A stretch of DNA of 59,381 nt from an uncultured Lachnospiraceae bacterium (GCA_934330725.1 CAKRGM010000014.1:1-59381), one strand, 5' to 3'. Shown: positions 34,781-44,294, counted from the first letter of the stretch. Numbers and translations are program-made. Notes: a model not told the origin generated them from the sequence alone.

Positions 34781-36043
34781 ATGGCAGGGAAAAACATTGA
34801 TGAGAAGTTAAGATGCTCGTTTTGTAATAAGACGCAGGATCAGGTGAAGAAATTAATAGCTGGTCCTAATGGCACATATATATGTGATGAGTGTGTTGAA
34901 GTATGCAGCGAAATTCTTGATGAGGAGTTTGAAGCTGAACAGGATGATTTAGCGGATAACATGCAGATAAACCTGTTAAAGCCGAAAGAAATAAAAGAAT
35001 TTCTTGATGAATATGTGATAGGTCAGGATGAGGCTAAAAAAGTATTAGCTGTTGCTGTATATAATCATTATAAGAGAATAATGTCAGGAAAGAATCTGGA
35101 TGTCGAATTACAGAAAAGTAACATTTTAATGCTTGGACCAACAGGTTCGGGTAAAACATTTCTGGCACAGAACTTGGCCAGACTTCTTAATGTTCCATTT
35201 GCTATTGCTGATGCAACCACGCTTACAGAAGCAGGTTATGTTGGTGAAGATGTTGAAAATATACTTTTAAAGATAATTCAGGCAGCTGATTATGATGTTG
35301 AAAAAGCGCAATATGGAATAATCTATATTGATGAAATAGATAAGATTACAAAGAAATCTGAGAATGTATCAATAACAAGAGATGTATCAGGTGAAGGTGT
35401 CCAGCAGGCACTTCTTAAGATTCTTGAGGGTACGATGGCTTCAGTACCACCACAGGGTGGAAGAAAACATCCACAGCAGGAACTTATTCCAATTGATACT
35501 ACTAATATTTTATTTATCTGTGGTGGAGCATTTGATGGACTTGAGAAAATAATTGAATCACGAATGGATAAAAGTTCAATTGGTTTTAATGCGACAATTA
35601 ACGAAAAGAAAGAGATGAACGTGGGAGAGACATTTCACAAGGTACTTCCACAGGATTTGATTAAATTTGGTCTTATACCTGAATTTGTAGGACGTGTGCC
35701 TGTACTGGTATCATTGGATTCTTTAGATGAGGCTGCTCTTGTAAGAATATTAAAGGAGCCAAAAAATGCTATTCTTAAGCAATACAAAGCATTGTTCTCA
35801 TTAGATGAGGTTGAACTTGAATTTACTGATGATGCAATTAAACTGGTTGCAAAGAAAAGCTTTGAAAGAAAGACGGGAGCAAGAGGTCTTCGTTCAATTC
35901 TTGAGTCAGTAATGAATGATGTTATGTTTACAATACCATCAGATGACAGGATTTCCAAGTGCATCATTACAAAAGAGGCAGTAGAGGGCACGGGTAAGCC
36001 GGTGCTTGAGTACAGAACAGATTCAGTCTCTTTAAAAAAATAA
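34781..36043 (+). CDS. clpX: ATP-dependent Clp protease ATP-binding subunit ClpX
   Basis: A 420-residue AAA+ unfoldase. The N-terminal zinc-binding domain shows CSFCNK and CDECVEVC (about 12-37), Walker A is GPTGSGKT (about 119-126), Walker B is IIYIDEIDKI, and the ClpP-binding IGF-type loop is seen as SSIGFNA. It feeds substrates into ClpP, encoded upstream. AGGAAAGG ribosome site. A TTGCGAAA/TTTCGCAA inverted pair lies at about 34668-34717 in its leader. Confidence 0.97.
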   Translation: MAGKNIDEKLRCSFCNKTQDQVKKLIAGPNGTYICDECVEVCSEILDEEFEAEQDDLADNMQINLLKPKEIKEFLDEYVIGQDEAKKVLAVAVYNHYKRIMSGKNLDVELQKSNILMLGPTGSGKTFLAQNLARLLNVPFAIADATTLTEAGYVGEDVENILLKIIQAADYDVEKAQYGIIYIDEIDKITKKSENVSITRDVSGEGVQQALLKILEGTMASVPPQGGRKHPQQELIPIDTTNILFICGGAFDGLEKIIESRMDKSSIGFNATINEKKEMNVGETFHKVLPQDLIKFGLIPEFVGRVPVLVSLDSLDEAALVRILKEPKNAILKQYKALFSLDEVELEFTDDAIKLVAKKSFERKTGARGLRSILESVMNDVMFTIPSDDRISKCIITKEAVEGTGKPVLEYRTDSVSLKK

Positions 36044-36079
36044 TAATATCAGGAAAATATTTTAATGGAGTAATATTAC

Positions 36080-38473
36080 ATGAAAAATATAAATATGCCT
36101 GCTATTGCATTAAGAGGTATGACCGTGTTGCCAGACATGGTCATACATTTTGATATTAGCAGAAAAAAATCTATACGTGCAATTGAAAAATCAATGGAAA
36201 CTAATCAGAAAATATTTCTTGTGACACAGAGAAATGTAGAAGTTTCAGATCCTGCACAGGATGATTTGTTTGATATTGGAACAGTATCGAAGGTAAAACA
36301 GATAATTAAGCTTCCAAATGGAGTTGTAAGAGTACTTACAGAGGGACTCTATAAGGCGGAACTTAATAATCTTACAACTACAGACGGAATGCTGTATGCA
36401 GATATTACAATTGAGGATGCAGTTGAAGAACAGATTGATAATGTGACAGAAAAAGCAATGGTTGAAGCATTGCATGAGCTTATTAAAAGATATGCAGCTG
36501 TTAATCCTAAAATGAGCCGTGATGTTTTAAAGCAATGGCTTAATGTTAAAAATATAAATTCACTTCTTAAAAAGATAGCTATCGATTATCCGATGGATTG
36601 TGAAGACAGACAGCATTTTCTTGAACTGGAAAGTATCCGGGAAAAGTATGAGTATATAGCTGTAATGATAAGAGAAGACATTGAAATATGGGCTATAAAA
36701 GCTGAGATTGCAGAAAAGGTAAAAGAAAAAGTTGATAAGCATCAGAAGGAATATGTTTTAAGAGAACAAATGAAGGTGCTTAGTGAAGAACTTGATGGTG
36801 GAGACAGTGAGTCAGAGGCAGAAGAATTTATAAAAAAGGCTGATAAGCTTACTGCATCCGATGAGATAAAAGAAAAAATCAAAAAAGAGATAAAAAGATA
36901 TAAAAGTATTGCACAGTCGTCTGCTGAAGCTGGTGTTGAAAGAGGGTATATTGAGACGCTTCTAAGCCTTCCATGGGATAAAACATCAAATGATAATAAT
37001 GATCTTAAAGCAGCCGGTGAGACACTTGACAAAGCTCATTATGGTCTCAGAAAGGTTAAAGAAAGAATTCTTGAGTCTCTGGCTGTAAGAAGTATCACAT
37101 CTAAGTCGGATACACCAATAATATGTCTTGTAGGACCTCCGGGAACAGGAAAAACATCAATTGTTAAGTCGGTGGCAAAAGCGCTTAATAAAGAATATGT
37201 ACGTATATGTCTTGGCGGTGTAAGAGATGAAGCAGAGATACGTGGACATAGAAAAACATATATTGGAGCTATGCCTGGAAGGATTATTACAGGATTAAAA
37301 TCTGCCGGCGTGAAAAATCCTGTAATGCTGCTGGATGAAATTGATAAAATAAGCAGTGATTATAAGGGTGATACTGCATCAGCACTTCTTGAAGTACTTG
37401 ACAGCGAACAGAATTCACATTTTATAGATCATTATGTGGAACTTCCAACGGATCTTTCAGAAGTTTTGTTTATAGCAACTGCTAATGATTTGTCAGGTGT
37501 AAGCCGGCCGCTTCTTGACAGAATGGAAATAATTGAGGTAAATAGTTATACCCGTACAGAAAAGTTACATATTGCCAAAGAACATCTTATTCCAAAGCAG
37601 ATAGAGAAAAATGGTCTTGCTTTAAACAGGGTTCGAATAAGTGATAAAGCCATTATGCATATTATTGATGGTTATACAAGAGAAGCCGGTGTCAGAGGAC
37701 TTGAAAGGCAGATATCAGGAATACTTAGAAAAGTCGTAAAACAATCTTTTGATAAAGGACTTTTATTGCCTGATACAGATGAAAGTAAAAAAGATAACGA
37801 TGCGGCTTCAGTAAAGGGTGGAACTTCTAAAAAGACAGTAGTGCTGGCAAGTATTACAGAAAAAAATGTTTCTGACTATCTTGGAAAGATAAAGTATATG
37901 CCTGACAGAGTTAATAAAAAAGATGAAACAGGAATTGTAAGAGGACTTGCATGGACCAGTGTAGGAGGCGATACTCTTGAGATAGAGGTAAATACTATGC
38001 CGGGTAAGGGTGAACTTATACTCACAGGACAGATGGGAGATGTAATGCAGGAATCTGCAAGGATTGCACTTACTTATGTCCAGTCTTTAGTTTGTGGGCG
38101 CAAATATGGCGTTTCAGAGGAATATTTTGAAAAGCATAATATACATTTACATATTCCGGAAGGCGCCGTTCCTAAAGATGGACCATCTGCAGGTATTACA
38201 ATGTCAACAGCAATTCTTTCTGCAGTTACAGGACGCAAGGTACATGCAGATGTAGCTATGACAGGAGAGGTGACGCTGCGTGGCAGAGTACTTCCGATTG
38301 GAGGCTTAAAGGAGAAACTTCTTGCAGCAAATATGGCTGGTGTTAAAAAAGTTCTTGTTCCGTTTGAAAATAAATCTGATGTTGCTGAACTTGATAATGA
38401 AATAACGGGCGGAATGGAAATAGTGTTTGTAAAGGATATGAATCAGGTACTTGAAAATGCATTAGTACAATGA
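36080..38473 (+). CDS. lon: ATP-dependent Lon protease
   Basis: A 797-residue LonA. It has an N-terminal substrate-binding domain (about 6-200), a coiled-coil helical region, an AAA+ domain with GPPGTGKTS (about 351-359) and VMLLDEIDKI, and a protease domain with the catalytic Ser in PKDGPSAGITM (about 697-707) and Lys in GGLKEKLLAA. It degrades damaged and regulatory proteins in the cytoplasm. TAATGGAG-type ribosome site. 36 bp after clpX. Confidence 0.97.
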   Translation: MKNINMPAIALRGMTVLPDMVIHFDISRKKSIRAIEKSMETNQKIFLVTQRNVEVSDPAQDDLFDIGTVSKVKQIIKLPNGVVRVLTEGLYKAELNNLTTTDGMLYADITIEDAVEEQIDNVTEKAMVEALHELIKRYAAVNPKMSRDVLKQWLNVKNINSLLKKIAIDYPMDCEDRQHFLELESIREKYEYIAVMIREDIEIWAIKAEIAEKVKEKVDKHQKEYVLREQMKVLSEELDGGDSESEAEEFIKKADKLTASDEIKEKIKKEIKRYKSIAQSSAEAGVERGYIETLLSLPWDKTSNDNNDLKAAGETLDKAHYGLRKVKERILESLAVRSITSKSDTPIICLVGPPGTGKTSIVKSVAKALNKEYVRICLGGVRDEAEIRGHRKTYIGAMPGRIITGLKSAGVKNPVMLLDEIDKISSDYKGDTASALLEVLDSEQNSHFIDHYVELPTDLSEVLFIATANDLSGVSRPLLDRMEIIEVNSYTRTEKLHIAKEHLIPKQIEKNGLALNRVRISDKAIMHIIDGYTREAGVRGLERQISGILRKVVKQSFDKGLLLPDTDESKKDNDAASVKGGTSKKTVVLASITEKNVSDYLGKIKYMPDRVNKKDETGIVRGLAWTSVGGDTLEIEVNTMPGKGELILTGQMGDVMQESARIALTYVQSLVCGRKYGVSEEYFEKHNIHLHIPEGAVPKDGPSAGITMSTAILSAVTGRKVHADVAMTGEVTLRGRVLPIGGLKEKLLAANMAGVKKVLVPFENKSDVAELDNEITGGMEIVFVKDMNQVLENALVQ

Positions 38474-38522
38474 TTTGTAAATAATTCGTTCGACGCAAGG
38501 CGTCCGCGGAATGGAGATCGGT

Positions 38523-39239
38523 ATGAAAATAAAAAAAATAAATCTCGACATCGTAATAGGTGTAAGCAGTAAGATACCCGAGACAAATATGCCGGAAGTA
38601 GCGTTTGCAGGTAAGTCAAATGTTGGTAAATCATCTATGATTAATGCGCTTATGAATAGAAAATCATATGCAAGAACATCATCACAGCCAGGTAAGACAC
38701 AGACAATTAATTATTATAATATAAATGACAAAATGTTTCTGGTCGACCTGCCAGGATATGGATATGCCAATGCCAGTGAGGCAGTAAAGATAAAATGGGG
38801 CAAAATGGTTGAAAAATATTTGAGACAGTCTAAGCAGCTTAGACAGGTGTTTCTGTTGATTGATATGAGACATGAGCCATCAGCAAATGATAAGCTGATG
38901 TACAAGTGGATATCAGACAGTGGATATCATCCGGTAATAATAGCAACGAAACTCGATAAACTGAAAAGAAGCCAGATAGATAAACAGATAAAGACTGTAA
39001 GAAATGGTCTTGGTTTGTCAAAAGAAGATATTCTTATTCCATTTTCTTCGGTTACAAAACAGGGACTTGAGCAGTTGTGGGATGTTATAGATTCATATGT
39101 AGAGTCTGATGTAAATTCAGGTATAAATTCTGATGTAGAGTCTGATGTAAATCCAGGTATAAATTCTGATGTAGAGCCTGATGTAAATTCAGATATAGAT
39201 TCTGATGAGGTTTCTAATGTAAATCCTGATATGCTGTAA
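38523..39239 (+). CDS. engB: Ribosome biogenesis GTPase EngB/YsxC with repetitive tail
   Basis: A 238-residue protein. The first ~190 residues are a complete EngB GTPase: AGKSNVGKSSMINAL (G1), DLPGYGYA (G3) and TKLDKL (G4). It assists 50S subunit assembly. The last ~48 residues are an unusual acidic Asn/Ser/Asp/Val tail made of a 12-residue repeat, absent from typical 195-200-residue family members. The start at 38523 has GGAG six bases upstream; the frame extends to an ATG at 38511 that overlaps that site. Confidence 0.93.
   Translation: MKIKKINLDIVIGVSSKIPETNMPEVAFAGKSNVGKSSMINALMNRKSYARTSSQPGKTQTINYYNINDKMFLVDLPGYGYANASEAVKIKWGKMVEKYLRQSKQLRQVFLLIDMRHEPSANDKLMYKWISDSGYHPVIIATKLDKLKRSQIDKQIKTVRNGLGLSKEDILIPFSSVTKQGLEQLWDVIDSYVESDVNSGINSDVESDVNPGINSDVEPDVNSDIDSDEVSNVNPDML
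39098..39210 (+). repeat. 36-bp tandem repeat at the 3' end of engB
   Basis: About three units of a 36-bp repeat encode D-V-E-S-D-V-N-[SP]-G-I-N-S, in frame with engB. Units differ by a few substitutions, and the last decays into S-D-I-D-S-D-E. Confidence 0.85.
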
Positions 39240-39275
39240 TATTTATATGGTGTGATATAATTTATAAAAGAGTCA

Positions 39276-39324
39276 AAAATAAAAATACGTTCATGCAAAG
39301 TATACAGGAACGTATTTTTATTTT
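39276..39324. terminator. Bidirectional terminator between engB and the DUF4364 gene
   Basis: AAAATAAAAATACGTTC pairs with GAACGTATTTTTATTTT around a 16-nt loop. The A and T tracts suit both strands. Confidence 0.85.
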
Positions 39325-39344
39325 CAGGATGCCATTAAGGTGCA

Positions 39345-39860
39345 TCACATAAGTTTTTTTACTACGAAATCATAAATTTGCTGGCTGGAATCTTTCCACT
39401 TGGCACACATCTGGTCAGCGATTTCTTTAACAGGTACCGAAACATTTAACTCGATAAGTGTGGATTTACCTTCTTTTACCTGACAGTGGACAATATAATC
39501 ACCTGATGTTGACTTATAATAATCAGATGTAGTTCCAACCTCTGATTTTAAATCATATTTATTCTTAATAAGATAATCATCAATATCATCTTTTATTGCA
39601 GTGGATATTTTTTTATTAAAAAAATCGATGGTTTCTTTGCCGGTATCAGTGAGCTTATATTGAGTTGTAGTTCTATAGTTAAGTATTTGTATAAACCCAT
39701 CCTCTGAAAGATAGTTTAACACTTCCTGCAATGTGAAATAGTTTGTATACTGTTTACCCAGAATAAAATCAGAAATCTGACTGTTTGAAAGTGGAAAATT
39801 AACTTTACTAAGCATATACATAACCATTAATTTGTATAGTGTTATTGCTTCCGTATTCAT
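39345..39860 (-). CDS. DUF4364 family winged-helix protein
   Basis: A 171-residue protein with an N-terminal winged-helix-like domain (ITLYKLMVMYMLSKVNFPLSNSQI..., YFTLQEVLNYLSEDGFI, YKLTDTGKETIDFF) and a C-terminal beta-rich domain, as in the clostridial DUF4364 family. Likely a transcriptional regulator, but ligand and targets are unknown. The start at 39860 is supported by an ATGA overlap with the upstream radical SAM gene; seven further codons are open upstream. Confidence 0.8.
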   Translation of the reverse strand: MNTEAITLYKLMVMYMLSKVNFPLSNSQISDFILGKQYTNYFTLQEVLNYLSEDGFIQILNYRTTTQYKLTDTGKETIDFFNKKISTAIKDDIDDYLIKNKYDLKSEVGTTSDYYKSTSGDYIVHCQVKEGKSTLIELNVSVPVKEIADQMCAKWKDSSQQIYDFVVKKLM

Positions 39861-40873
39861 ATATAATTCCGTCCTTGACAAATATTATTATCACTAAAGT
39901 ATTTATTGATAGAATTTAGTACTTTTTTCTTATTGGCACTCCATTCAGGTGCGATAAGAAGTTTCTTAGGCCCATCTCCTGTAAGTCTGTGTATAACTAT
40001 ATCAGGTGGCAGAAGTTCAATTATTTCTGCCAGACATTTTATATAGTTATCAAGAGTAAGTGTTTCAAATTGATTCTTATAATAGTAATCAGCTAAATCT
40101 GTATTTTTCAGTACGTGCAGCAGCTGCAGCTTTATTCCAAAAACATTACAGTGTCCGATATAATCAGCAGTCTCAAGAATCATTTTATGCGATTCACCGG
40201 GAAGACCGATTATCATATGAACTATTGTTTTAATACCGGCAAGGTTAAGTTTTTTAACCGTTTCATCAAATACAGATAAAGGGTAGCTGCGTCTAATGAA
40301 AGCTGCAGAACTTTCGTGTATAGTCTGCAGCCCGAGTTCTATCCATACTGGTTTTATCTGGTTAAGACGCTTAAGCAGGCACAGTGTGTTATCTGAAATG
40401 CAATCCGGACGGGTTGCTATTGACAGGACACGGATATCGTCGCGCATGCATACGTGTGTAAACAGCTGTTCAAGATAAGCAGTATCTGCATAAGTATTTG
40501 TATATGACTGGAAATACGCAATATAACCATTGTTTCCATTGTATTTGGAAGATATAAGCTTTTTGGAAGCTTCAATCTGCCGGTCGATATCTATACAATC
40601 AATAATCCTGCAAACGATATTCTTACTATTGACATTCCGTAGTGCTGTGTTTTTATTAATACGGGTTTCAGTGCAGTCTGTATTGTGTTTATCTAAATAA
40701 GCTTTCCCGGTAAAATCACCGGAGCCTCCTTCGCTGCAAAAAATACATCCGCCCGTACCAATCGTGCCATCTCTGTTAGGGCATGTCATGCCACCATCAA
40801 GTGACAGCTTATACAATTTATGCCCAAATGTATTTTTTAGATAGCTGTTTAAAGAGTAATAACCTGTGTTCAT
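39857..40873 (-). CDS. TIGR01212 family radical SAM protein (YhcC-like)
   Basis: A 338-residue iron-sulphur enzyme. YYSLNSYLKNTFGHKLYKLS is the family's opening, and CPNRDGTIGTGGCIFC holds the 4Fe-4S cysteines (a longer spacing than the classic CxxxCxxC, as is usual in TIGR01212). WIELGLQT and HMIIGLPGE follow. It binds S-adenosylmethionine for a radical reaction; the substrate of the family is not established. Translationally coupled to the DUF4364 gene. Confidence 0.9.
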   Translation of the reverse strand: MNTGYYSLNSYLKNTFGHKLYKLSLDGGMTCPNRDGTIGTGGCIFCSEGGSGDFTGKAYLDKHNTDCTETRINKNTALRNVNSKNIVCRIIDCIDIDRQIEASKKLISSKYNGNNGYIAYFQSYTNTYADTAYLEQLFTHVCMRDDIRVLSIATRPDCISDNTLCLLKRLNQIKPVWIELGLQTIHESSAAFIRRSYPLSVFDETVKKLNLAGIKTIVHMIIGLPGESHKMILETADYIGHCNVFGIKLQLLHVLKNTDLADYYYKNQFETLTLDNYIKCLAEIIELLPPDIVIHRLTGDGPKKLLIAPEWSANKKKVLNSINKYFSDNNICQGRNYI

Positions 40874-40896
40874 ATAAAAACCTGTAGTATCTTATA

Positions 40897-42051
40897 TTAT
40901 CTTACAATATGATCTTTTACAGCCTGACTTACGACATCAGCAACACGTGGATCAAAAGCTTCAGGAAGAATATTAGTGTCACTTACTTCATCATCAGGAA
41001 CAAGGTTTGCAATTGCAAGAGCAGCAGCAAGTTTCATTTCCTCAGTTATCTGAGTGGCACGGCCTTCAAGGGCTCCTCTGAAGATACCAGGAAATGCTAT
41101 TACATTATTTACCTGGTTAGGGAAATCAGAACGGCCTGTACCAACAACCTTTGCACCGGCAGCCTTTGCAACATCAGGCATAATCTCTGGAACCGGATTA
41201 GCCATGGCAAAAATTATAGCATCTTTATTCATTGATTTAACCATATCAGCAGTTACAATATTAGGTGCGGAAACACCTACAAATATATCAGCACCTTCAA
41301 GTGCATCAGCAAGTGTACCTGTTTTGCCTGAAAGATTAGTTACTTCCATCATATCCTTCTGCATCCAGTTAAGGCCTTCACTTGCCTTTGAGAGGATACC
41401 CGATTTATCACACATTGTAACATTTTTAAAACCATATGTAAGAAGAAGCTTTGTTATGGCAACACCGGCTGAACCGGCACCGTTAACAACAACTTCACAG
41501 TTTTCTTTATTTTTACCTGTAACCTTAAGACCATTGATTATACCTGCAAGAACAACAATAGCTGTTCCATGCTGGTCATCATGAAATACAGGAATATCAA
41601 GAAGCTCCTTTAATCTGGATTCGATTTCAAAACATCTTGGGGCTGAGATATCTTCAAGATTAATTCCACCAAATGCAGGAGCAATATTTACAACTGTTTT
41701 GATTATTTCTTCTGTATCCTGCGTGTCAAGGCAGATTGGAACAGCATTAACACCGCCAAATGCTTTGAATAAAACAGATTTACCTTCCATGACAGGCATT
41801 GCTGCATGTGCTCCGATATTACCAAGACCAAGTACGGCGCTTCCATCAGATACGACAGCAACTGTATTAGCTTTGATTGTGTATTTATAAGCGGCTTCCC
41901 TGTCTTTTGCAATCACCTTACATGGTTCTGCAACACCAGGTGTATATGCAAGGGCGAGATCTTCTCTTGTTGAGATATCCATTTTAGGTACTGTTTCAAA
42001 CTTACCATTCCATTCTTCGTGGAGCTGTAAAGCTTTTTCTGCATTTGTCAT
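40897..42051 (-). CDS. Malic enzyme (oxaloacetate-decarboxylating malate dehydrogenase)
   Basis: A 384-residue short-form malic enzyme converting malate to pyruvate and CO2 with NAD(P). AYTPGVAEPC and KANTVAVVSDGSAVLGLGN are the substrate-binding and catalytic regions, FHDDQHGTAIV carries the metal-binding Asp residues, and VVNGAGSAGVAI is the nucleotide-binding loop. Length fits the bacterial single-domain class without a phosphotransacetylase tail. AGGATTAAT lies before the ATG. The cofactor cannot be decided by eye. Confidence 0.94.
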   Translation of the reverse strand: MTNAEKALQLHEEWNGKFETVPKMDISTREDLALAYTPGVAEPCKVIAKDREAAYKYTIKANTVAVVSDGSAVLGLGNIGAHAAMPVMEGKSVLFKAFGGVNAVPICLDTQDTEEIIKTVVNIAPAFGGINLEDISAPRCFEIESRLKELLDIPVFHDDQHGTAIVVLAGIINGLKVTGKNKENCEVVVNGAGSAGVAITKLLLTYGFKNVTMCDKSGILSKASEGLNWMQKDMMEVTNLSGKTGTLADALEGADIFVGVSAPNIVTADMVKSMNKDAIIFAMANPVPEIMPDVAKAAGAKVVGTGRSDFPNQVNNVIAFPGIFRGALEGRATQITEEMKLAAALAIANLVPDDEVSDTNILPEAFDPRVADVVSQAVKDHIVR

Positions 42052-42487
42052 ATTAATTAATCCTCATTTCTGCACACTCTTTTGATTTATAAAAATTTAC
42101 GCCGAAAGACGAGGTGAATTGTAAACTGCCGGCCGGACCGGTAAAGCAGCTTATTTGTGCCTGGTGTGCAGTGGCACTTTAACACCCTGATATTATTTGG
42201 TAAATAAAAAATGTATGGGTGCATTATGCCCCAGACATGCTATATAAAATAATAACATATTAAAAATATATCATCAATGAAAATTTCTCTTTAATTTTTA
42301 TCAGAAATGGTATATAATAGCTTTGCTTATAATCGATGGACATCAGTTCGGTGTGATATTCCCATTTATTTACAACATTTATAATATATGTATTTTTACA
42401 TAACGGATATGAAAATATATGTATCTTCTTTTATTTGTAGAGAGCAGTATTGAGGGGTAGAGGTTTAAGAAAGGTGCGGTTATCAGA
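42052..42487. other. Divergent intergenic region between the malic enzyme gene and rho
   Basis: 436 bp without a gene. On the malic-enzyme side (42105-42190) several short stems occur: CTGC/GCAG (42126-42129 with 42146-42149) enclosing CCGG/CCGG, and GTGCC/GGCAC (42157-42161 with 42173-42177). The rho side is A/T-rich, with a TATAAT at 42313-42318 and a weak TTTAAT 17 bp before it. This implies a rho leader of about 160 nt, a length that would suit autoregulation. Confidence 0.45.
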
Positions 42488-44128
42488 ATGAGAGAAAAAC
42501 TTGAAACATTGTCATTGGCAGTATTAAAAGAATTTGCAAAGGATCTTAATATTAAGAACATATCATCTTTAAGAAAGAGCGAGCTTATCGACAGGATTGT
42601 TGAGGCAGAACTTAAAAAAGAAAATGAGAAAAAAGATGCGGCCATGAAACAGGAGTCAGCAGAGTCAGCAAAGTCAGCAAAGAAGACACAGACTTTACAA
42701 AAAAAGGAGCACATACAGAAGAGTGAAAAGGAAAATGCCCGCAGAAAAGAAGCAGCCGAAGTTAAGGATGGGCACACAAAAAGAGAGGATAAGCAAAGAA
42801 AAACAGACAAAACAGAAAAAGCGGTAAAGGTTTCATATGCAGAGCGTGGGGATCATTATCATGCTGAAAAAACTGAAAATAATACAGAAAGAACACAACA
42901 GCATACAGACAGGGCGGAACAGCACACAGAAAGAGCAGATCAGCATGCTGGCAGAACAGATAAAAATGATAAAAACGACAACCATGGCAGACAGGAAAAA
43001 GCTGCAGAAGATATGGCGGATGGTATTCTTGAAGTGCTTTCTGAAGGATATGGATTTATAAGATGTGAAAATTTCCTGCCAGGTGAGAATGATGTATATG
43101 TTTCACCTGCACAGATAAGGAAGTTTAATTTAAAGACAGGTGATATTATCAGAGGACCTAAAAAGGTGAAAACACAGAATGAAAAGTTTTCAGCACTTTT
43201 ATATCTTGAAACGGTCAATGGTTTTGATCCGTCGATAGCAGCTAAAAGACCGGCATTTGAAAGTCTGACACCAATCTTTCCATATGAAAGACTTCATCTT
43301 GAGAAGAATTTAAATACTGTTGCCATGAGGATGGTAGACCTTATTTCTCCAATTGGAAAAGGACAGAGGGGACTTATTGTATCACAGCCTAAATCAGGAA
43401 AAACCACATTATTAAAGCAAATTGCAACAGCAGTAACAAAAAATAATCCTGAAATGCATATAATGATTCTTCTGATAGATGAAAGACCGGAAGAAGTAAC
43501 AGATATAAAAGAGTCTATTGTTGGAGATAATGTGGAAGTTATATATTCTACATTCGATGAACTTCCTGACAGACACAGAAGAGTATCCGAAATGGTTATT
43601 GAAAGAGCAAAGCGTCTTGTTGAACAGAAGCAGGATGTTATTATTTTACTTGATAGTATCACAAGACTTGCAAGAGCTTATAATCTTACGGTGCAGGCAA
43701 GTGGACGTACATTATCAGGAGGTCTTGATCCGGCAGCGTTACATATGCCGAAGCGCTTTTTTGGAGCAGCAAGAAAAATGCGTGAGGGAGGAAGCCTTAC
43801 AATACTTGCAACTGCGCTTGTCGATACGGGAAGTAAGATGGATGATGTTGTTTTTGAAGAATTTAAGGGAACCGGTAATATGGAGCTTGTACTTGACAGA
43901 AAGCTCTCAGAAAAAAGAGTGTTCCCGGCTATAGATATTGCAAAATCAGGAACAAGGCGTGAAGATCTGCTTCTTGATAAAGAAGAACTTGAGGCTGTTG
44001 ATATAATGAGAAAGGCACTTAACAGTCTTAAAACAGATGAGGCAGCTGAGAGAATACTGAATCTGTTTGTTAAAACACGTGATAACAAAGAACTGGTGCA
44101 GACAATTATTAAGAATCATTATGTATAG
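42488..44128 (+). CDS. rho: Transcription termination factor Rho with long disordered insertion
   Basis: A 546-residue hexameric RNA helicase. The N-terminal Rho_N helical domain (about 1-40: LETLSLAVLKEFAKDLNI) is followed by a charged insertion of about 130 residues containing His/Gln/Asp-rich heptads, then the cold-shock-type RNA-binding domain (about 178-245: GILEVLSEGYGFIR) and the ATPase (Walker A SQPKSGKTTLLKQIA at about 298-312, LLIDERPEEVTD, LDSITRLARAYN). Normal Rho has about 420 residues. Comparable low-complexity insertions in other bacterial Rho proteins affect RNA binding or promote condensates. The open frame begins after a weak ribosome site (AAGAAAGGTG). Confidence 0.95.
   Translation: MREKLETLSLAVLKEFAKDLNIKNISSLRKSELIDRIVEAELKKENEKKDAAMKQESAESAKSAKKTQTLQKKEHIQKSEKENARRKEAAEVKDGHTKREDKQRKTDKTEKAVKVSYAERGDHYHAEKTENNTERTQQHTDRAEQHTERADQHAGRTDKNDKNDNHGRQEKAAEDMADGILEVLSEGYGFIRCENFLPGENDVYVSPAQIRKFNLKTGDIIRGPKKVKTQNEKFSALLYLETVNGFDPSIAAKRPAFESLTPIFPYERLHLEKNLNTVAMRMVDLISPIGKGQRGLIVSQPKSGKTTLLKQIATAVTKNNPEMHIMILLIDERPEEVTDIKESIVGDNVEVIYSTFDELPDRHRRVSEMVIERAKRLVEQKQDVIILLDSITRLARAYNLTVQASGRTLSGGLDPAALHMPKRFFGAARKMREGGSLTILATALVDTGSKMDDVVFEEFKGTGNMELVLDRKLSEKRVFPAIDIAKSGTRREDLLLDKEELEAVDIMRKALNSLKTDEAAERILNLFVKTRDNKELVQTIIKNHYV
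42884..42967 (+). repeat. 21-bp tandem repeat inside rho
   Basis: Units at 42884-42904, 42905-42925 and 42926-42946, plus a decayed fourth to 42967, encode heptads T-[ED]-R-[TA]-x-Q-H in the disordered insertion. Confidence 0.8.
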
Positions 44129-44176
44129 TATAAAAAATGTACTTGTCAGTACCGGTAAATATTTATAAAAAAATGC

Positions 44177-44205
44177 TTGCATATATAATATCAATATGCT
44201 ACAAT
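44177..44205 (+). promoter_or_regulatory. Promoter of rpmE
   Basis: TTGCAT at 44177-44182 and TACAAT at 44200-44205 have a 17-bp spacer. The ~80-nt leader contains the perfect hairpin TGCAGA-TTTT-TCTGCA, and could be a ribosomal-protein leader RNA of the L31 type. Confidence 0.55.
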
Positions 44206-44294
44206 AAGAAAGCTGTTTATCGAGGATAAAGAGATTAATCTGCAGATTTTTCTGCATAACAATAATCAGGTTAAGTATTAGCGAGGTGAAAGTA

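Noticed and set aside
39098..39210. Regular direct repeats suggestive of a CRISPR-like array
   Set aside because: The 36-bp units are contiguous without spacers and stay in frame with engB; they encode a protein tail.
41054..41584. 176-codon plus-strand frame opposite the malic enzyme
   Set aside because: It lies antisense to a well-conserved enzyme gene, without a ribosome site; a shadow frame.
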